A stretch of DNA of 64,000 bases from Solanum dulcamara. Taxonomy: Eukaryota; Streptophyta; Magnoliopsida; Solanales; Solanaceae. Positions 59,202-64,000 of this stretch are shown here, piece after piece. A program made the translations under genes and the position numbers. The notes under the pieces were generated by a model that had not been told where the DNA came from, did not search any database, and saw nothing but the letters and a program-made list of their open reading frames with translations. Every line of letters starts with the position of its first letter. Positions within the stretch are counted from its first letter, which is position 1. Location of the stretch: positions 2,046,001 through 2,110,000 of the forward strand of contig NC_077239.1 of NCBI RefSeq assembly GCF_947179165.1, read 5' to 3'.

Positions 59202-59744
59202 TAAAATAAAATAAAAGGAACAATTCATTTTTTTAAAAGAGAAAGATCAATATTTATACACTTTCTTTTGTTTCTCATCTCGTAGTTGATATCTGATTTA
59301 GAATTTGAATATTGACATTCGCCCAAAAGTGTCACTTTAAAGAATAAAAATGCCCTATTAGAATTTTCATTCTCAAAACTTAAATTTGAAACTTCTGATA
59401 AAAAAATTTTTAAAAAGGAAGAATAACCAGCTGTGCATAAATTACTTTTTTTCCCCTCTCTTTTATTCTTTGATTTTGTACCAATAAATCAATTTTTATT
59501 TTTATGTTTTTGGTTTTATGTGAGGGCACTACTTTTCTTTGTCAAGTCATTCCATTACTATGCAACCCACATGGGCTTGTCCACAATTGTGGGCCTATTA
59601 TCAATGTCTCACATCAAATATTTATAAGAAAGGAATTTTTACATCAAAGTTTTTAGATTAATAATTACTTTTTTAGAATATTTTTTAAATTATAATTTAT
59701 AATATATTTATTGTAATTAATAATTAAAAATATCTTATTACCCC

Positions 59745-59837
59745 ATCTCTCTCTCTCTCCCTCTTTTCCTTTTCTGCATGCTTTTTCTTCTCTTTCTTTT
59801 TTCTATCTATTTTTTCTCTTTCTCTCCTTTCTTAAAA
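59745..59837. repeat. Pyrimidine-rich tract
   Basis: CT/TTC-rich stretch of about 90 bp. Purine-rich counterparts lie at 60865-60920 and 61050-61190 on the same strand, giving a loose inverted symmetry across about 1.3 kb. Confidence 0.7.
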
Positions 59838-59924
59838 TAATAATTAATTATTTTAATTTAAAATTAATTTAAATAATACCAAAATAGTTAAAATTTACAT
59901 ATAATACTTGTAATATATTTTTAT

Positions 59925-60780
59925 TAAAAATATTTTAATTATATACTGATCATATTCGTTAAAAAATGCCTATGTATCATAAATTGATTTCAAAATGTAT
60001 TATAATTATTGTTTATATTTTTTCTCATATTAATGGTGCTAAAATATATTATTGTATTAAAAATATTTTAATTATATATTCACCACGTGCATTGAAACAT
60101 GCCTATAATATAATATATTGAATTCAAAATCTATTATAATTTTTTTTCTCTTATTAACAGAATACATTAGCAAGCAATAAGCAATAACAACCCAGTGAAA
60201 TCCCACATCGTGGGGTCTGGGGAGGGTAGAGTGTACGCAGACCTGACTCCTACCAATGTAGGACGGCTGTTTCCGAAAGACCCTCGGCTCAATAAAAACA
60301 TAGAACAAGGTCAGACAAGAATATTAGAGTAAATAAGTAGATAACGAAAACGGTTCAAACAATAGTATAATCAAAGCACAAAAAACAGTACATATTATTA
60401 TTGGATAATAACATAAATACCATAAATAACATACAGCAGAGTACAAGAAATCATAGTGCGTTAATACGCCTACGAATAAGGGAGAATAAAACCAATATGT
60501 ACTAGCCCTCTACCCTAATGTGTGTCCTCCACACCCTCCTATCCAGGGTCATGTCCTCGGTAAGTCGTAAATGCGCCATGTCCTGTCTGATCACCTCTCC
60601 CCAATATTTCTTCGGCCTACCCCTACCTCTTCTGAAACCATCCATGGCCAGAATACATTATTGTATTAAAAATATATTTGTTATATATTCACAATGTATA
60701 TTGAAAAATGCTTATAATATGTATAATGTATTGAATTCAAAAAGTATTACAAGTGTAGTTTATATTTATTTATTTTATTA
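59925..60780. repeat. Tandem repeat (about 115-bp unit) split by a retroposon
   Basis: Units share ATTATTGTATTAAAAATATT, ATATATTCACMAYGT-CATTGAAA, ATGCYTATAATAT and TTGAATTCAAAAT-TATTA. Copies lie at about 59925-60035, 60040-60150 and 60658-60770. The last is separated by the insertion at 60170-60648. Confidence 0.7.
60170..60648 (-). mobile_element. 5'-truncated RTE/TS-type LINE copy with 12-bp target duplication
   Basis: On the minus strand it runs from GGCCATGGATGGTTTCAGAA through coding remains of the RTE C-terminus (AGGTAGGGGTAGGCCGAAGA, CAGGACATGGCGCATTTACG, CGAGGACATGACCC). It reaches the shared 3' module (TTGAGCCGAGGGTC, GTCTGCGTACACTCTACCCT, CCAGACCCCACGATGTGGGA, CTGGGTTGTTATTGC). 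Perfect flanks CAGAATACATTA at 60158-60169 and 60649-60660. The same element type occurs at 1260-1798. Confidence 0.87.
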
Positions 60781-61045
60781 ATGATATCAAAAAAAATTAT
60801 AGCTTCAAAAAAATAATTAATTTTTACCAAATAACCCTAAACATATTGAAATAATTGAAATTTAAAAGAGAGAGAGAAGGAGGAGGAAAGAGAAAGGAGA
60901 GAGTGAGAGGGGAAGAAATACATTATATATGTATTTGTTGGGTTAGAAATGCAATATATATATATATATATTTATATAAAAAAATTATCTAATAAAAAAA
61001 TAGTAAAAACATCATTTTTGTAATAACTATAATAATTAATTATTA

Positions 61046-62258
61046 TTAGGGAGAAAGCAAAAAATGGACAGAAAAAACACGTATAGAAAAAAAAGGAAAG
61101 AGAGAAAGAGAAAGAAAGAGAGAGCGAAAAAGAAAGGGGAAAATAGGATAAGGAAAAAAAAGAGAGAAGGGAAGAAAAAGAAGGGTGTTTTTATTATTTT
61201 TTTTGTTATTTCGGGTAAGAAAAATATTATTATTTTTTATAAAGGTAAAACATGTACTAAAATTCGTAATCAATGCTATATAATATATTATTTAAGTAAT
61301 TGACCTTTATAAGAATTTACATATTTATATATATTTTTTTTTTGATTTCACCTGTGATTCGATATTCGATATTTATATTAAAATTCACGAAATTTAAATT
61401 AACGCAGCAAGAATCATTTATAACAATGGTGCTCCTAATTTGAGATCTCTAAATACAAATAAAAGGATTTCAAATCATCTCATCATAATTCAGTACATCT
61501 TTATATATGTACATAAGAATAAGTTTGTCTTGTCATGTCAAAGCCACTTGTGGAAATTGAAAAGACAAGCATAAATTCTTTTTTCAATTTAGTAAAAATT
61601 TAAGTTTGACATAATATATAAATAAACACCTTAATTTGATATCAACTGATAATTAAATAATTAAATTTTAAGAATATACATCCAGACATTATAACTCATC
61701 TACATTATGTCTCGTAGACACTGACACGTAAATTTTGAAAGTATCTAAAAGATAATTTTATAAATTGAAATATTCAATTGACACAATAGAAACGAGTTAA
61801 AATGTCTAGATGTGCATCCTCCAAATTGAAATGTTTAGTTACAAATCGAGGCCAAATAAAAGTATCTATCAATGTGTTATGCCTTAAAATTGTCCACTTG
61901 ATATTAATATTATTACATAATCAAGTTACTTAAAATAGTTATTAAGTATAGATTAATGCTATAGAGTGCGAGTCAATTCAAATATTTGAGATCATTTCCT
62001 TTGAATAAGACCTTAATTATAGCAATGATTTCAATAGATATCTTACGACTAGAATTGAATAGATACTTTGGATGTAGATAAACTTATCAATCATCTCCAT
62101 TTTCATGTTATTGATCTATATTATAGTGTTATACGATAATATAAAAGTTAAAAATTCTTTATTTTTTCCGACCAGATCGCCCTTTCGACTTCAAAAATTC
62201 ATTTCATAAAGAAAATGTGACCAATTAACCAACCAACAAAAGAAATAGTAAAATCTTC
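61046..62258. other. Intergenic AT-rich DNA
   Basis: Begins with a purine-rich block to about 61190 whose open frames are low-complexity artefacts. The remainder is anonymous. Confidence 0.5.
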
Positions 62259-62285
62259 TTGGTGCATCTAAAGTTTCTCTTCTCG

Positions 62286-62597
62286 ATGATATTAATGATG
62301 GTGATAATCTTGATGCTAGTAACAACATCGATAAACAATCATAAACTTTGTGAATCTAGAACCGAATATTTTGGTCTTATATTTTCCAATATACAAGGCT
62401 CCGCTATAATACAAAACAACACATTCAGTGTGATTCCACAAGTGATGTCCGAAAAGAGTAGAGTGTACGCAGACCTTACCCCTACCCTCGCCAAACAGGG
62501 GTCCACTATATCATTTGCTAATCATTCCATGTTACAACATGAAACATCAAGCAATTCCTCTTCTCGCTCTGAGAAATGCATAGTTGGAACTGGGTAG
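62286..62597 (+). CDS. Hypothetical small secreted-type protein, 103 aa (doubtful)
   Basis: The ATG at 62286 opens a 103-residue frame with a hydrophobic N-terminus (MILMMVIILMLVTT) that would serve as a signal peptide. A short body with one Cys pair and a Ser-rich C-terminus (SSNSSSRSEKCIVGTG) follow. I do not recognise a family. Residues at about 57-76 come from a retroposon tail fragment (AGAGTGTACGCAGACCTTACC at 62458-62478), so either the frame is chance or the insertion was absorbed into it. No intron or promoter evidence. Confidence 0.25.
   Translation: MILMMVIILMLVTTSINNHKLCESRTEYFGLIFSNIQGSAIIQNNTFSVIPQVMSEKSRVYADLTPTLAKQGSTISFANHSMLQHETSSNSSSRSEKCIVGTG
62455..62515 (-). mobile_element. 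Short RTE/TS-type tail fragment
   Basis: The minus strand reads TATAGTGGACCCC...GGTAAGGTCTGCGTACACTCTA, the central part of the 3' module found elsewhere in the window. Both ends are lost. Confidence 0.6.
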
Positions 62598-63026
62598 GAA
62601 TGACAAACAACTCTATACTCGGAAGGAAGGGGGAGGGGTGGGGGTCGTTTATACCGATATCTCAACGTACCATTTGCAAAAAGATGTTATATAGAACGGG
62701 TAAATACTTACTCGCACCGGGTGTAAGTTAATGAACAAGCTCAAAAACTGATCCTATATCACATATATGTTCACAAGTTCGAGTCCTGATATCTACATTA
62801 CAGCAACACTTTACAGATCACAAGATAAAACCAGACTGATTGTGCTTCTAACTAGCAATTGCACTCACTAGCAAACTAACATGTATAGGCACTACTACAT
62901 TATTATTAAGAAGAAAAACGAGATGACAATGCTTTTCCATGATATAAACTCGATATTTGATGCATAACCAAGATCCTGTACGTATAATGCATCGTATCAC
63001 TTTGGTAGAGAAAGAAGTGACTTAAC

Positions 63027-63314
63027 TTAAGCTCTTGGATAGCGCGACCGCCCTTTTTTCCTGAGGAACTCCGGAATTTCCACTGAACCACCTTCCAAAA
63101 AGGACGCAGGTCGTCTGTTAGTACCAAGAAACGCATCTCCCTGTGCTAGTTGGTTTCCCTGTAGTCGAACACCATGGAACGTATATCACAAGATCACCAA
63201 AACCAAGGTTTTTCATATGTAGCATAGAGCCATATAAGAGAGGAATACCTGGAGGGGCCTCATATCACTTTCTTCTTGGCGCTTGAAACCAGTGGCAATT
63301 AGAGTTATGCTGAC
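63027..63314 (-). CDS. FTSZ2: Plastid division protein FtsZ2, last two exons (5' part outside window)
   Basis: Minus-strand exons 63314-63249 (VSITLIATGFKRQEESDMRP...) and 63158-63027 (TAA) join in phase 0 to 65 residues. The first is the end of the tubulin-like C-terminal domain. The second is a variable linker (FLGTNRRPASFLEGGS) and the C-terminal core VEIPEFLRKKGRSRYPRA, which distinguishes FtsZ2 from FtsZ1. FtsZ2 polymerises into the stromal Z-ring that divides chloroplasts, and the IPEFLKKK-type motif binds ARC6. Splice sites are GT-AG (CTCCAG|GTATTC; GACTACAG|GGA). No earlier exon is seen up to 64000, so the intron upstream exceeds 680 bp. Confidence 0.93.
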
Positions 63315-64000
63315 CTGCATCACGTGGATAACGATGAGATTGACCATGAAGCAAAACGTAAATTCGTCGGGAATTCAGGGGAAACGACAGATTCAAATTT
63401 GTAGATAAAAAGTACCAAAATCAATTGATCCTCAATGTGTTGAGACAAATTAGATATCTCTACAACTAGAAGTGCTCTAAATCTCATCTTATCCCTATAC
63501 AAATATACAAGCCTCAAGCCGGAAAAAAACTCTTTTTTATGCAATTGTAACAACAACTAAGCCTTAATCCTAACTAGATCATTTAGCATATATGGATCCT
63601 TTACTTCCATTTTACTTGAACCGAGGGTCCATCGTAAAAGACTCCCTACCTTCACAAGGCAAGGGTAAGGCTGCGTATACACCACCCTCCCTAGACCCAT
63701 GTGGAATTACACCGAGTATGTTGTTGTTGGATCCTTTACTTCCATTGTATTACAAACTATGATTTTTTTTAATTAAAAAAAATACTTCCATTGTATTCTA
63801 TTCTGGTAAACAATTATATTCTACGACATTCATCTTGCGGATATCTAACATTTACTATCATACAATATTGTTGGTCCCAAAATTGTTCTATAAACCTTTC
63901 CTTTCACTTTGTTAGGTATTTTCATAAGCATAGCGCTCCCATTGTGTTCGTCCTTTTAGTCATCCTATTTTAATTTTATGCTTCTTCATCTATTACGTCA
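63315..64000 (-). other. FtsZ2 intron (partial) with a retroposon insertion
   Basis: Upstream of the acceptor at 63315 no coding match to FtsZ2 is visible to the window end. Contains the insertion at 63612-63728. Confidence 0.6.
63612..63728 (+). mobile_element. Short RTE/TS-type retroposon tail with 18-19-bp target duplication
   Basis: Starts TTACTTGAACCGAGGGTCC, contains GGTAAGGCTGCGTATACACC and CCCTAGACCCATGTGGAA, and ends GAGTATGTTGTTGTT. Flanked by perfect GGATCCTTTACTTCCATT (63594-63611 and 63729-63746), one base longer if the T before it is counted. Severely 5'-truncated, about 117 bp, probably quite recent. It lies in the FtsZ2 intron. Confidence 0.9.

Noticed and set aside
61046..61303. 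Lys/Arg-rich and Ser/Phe-rich frames
   Set aside because: Product of a purine-rich low-complexity tract.

Overview
This window is nuclear DNA from a flowering plant, almost certainly a Solanaceae species close to Solanum. It is AT-rich and intron-rich, and carries Solanaceae-type repeats: RTE/TS-type retroposon tails ending in (GTT)n, an Au-like SINE, chromovirus-like solo LTRs ending ATCGTGACA, and hAT, Stowaway and Mutator-type MITEs. The monodehydroascorbate reductase reconstructed from ten exons agrees almost residue for residue with my memory of the tomato enzyme. A chromosome 9 position in tomato is a recollection only.

Layout, left to right. (1) 203-9187, + strand: the last five exons of a VPS13-type lipid-transfer protein, with a 6-kb intron holding a Tourist-like MITE and a broken antisense LINE. 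(2) 10713-about 17400, - strand: a KIPK-like AGCVIII kinase with two coding exons and a probable 5'UTR intron that contains a 128-bp minisatellite. (3) About 17.5-35.7 kb: a gene-poor block of retroelement remains, namely two solo LTRs (one nested), a 490-bp AAC/AAT microsatellite, a Stowaway MITE and a SINE. (4) 35971-40847, + strand: MDHAR, ten exons, 433 aa. (5) 41508-43659, - strand: APO4-like organelle RNA-binding protein, three exons, 400 aa. (6) 45378-50469, + strand: a CIA1/CIAO1-like WD40 gene with eight exons and an internal deletion that leaves a 256-aa frame open. (7) 50.5-54.5 kb: nested transposon remains. (8) 54588-55043, - strand: a BIC-type cryptochrome inhibitor, 151 aa. (9) 55.6-62.9 kb: MITEs, tandem repeats and a retroposon copy. 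(10) 63027-63314, - strand: the last two exons of FtsZ2, running off the right edge.

The genes form no operon or obvious pathway. They serve lipid transfer, auxin/cytoskeleton-linked kinase signalling, ascorbate recycling, organelle RNA splicing, cytosolic Fe-S assembly (a decayed or neofunctional copy), blue-light signalling and plastid division. MDHAR and APO4 converge. No microbial-style system, CRISPR array, tRNA or rRNA gene was seen. The best second-look items are the frame-preserving deletion in the CIA1-like gene, the five G-boxes next to a TATA in a solo LTR, a 320-bp TRIM retrotransposon, and the tandem repeats in the kinase N-terminus and its leader intron.
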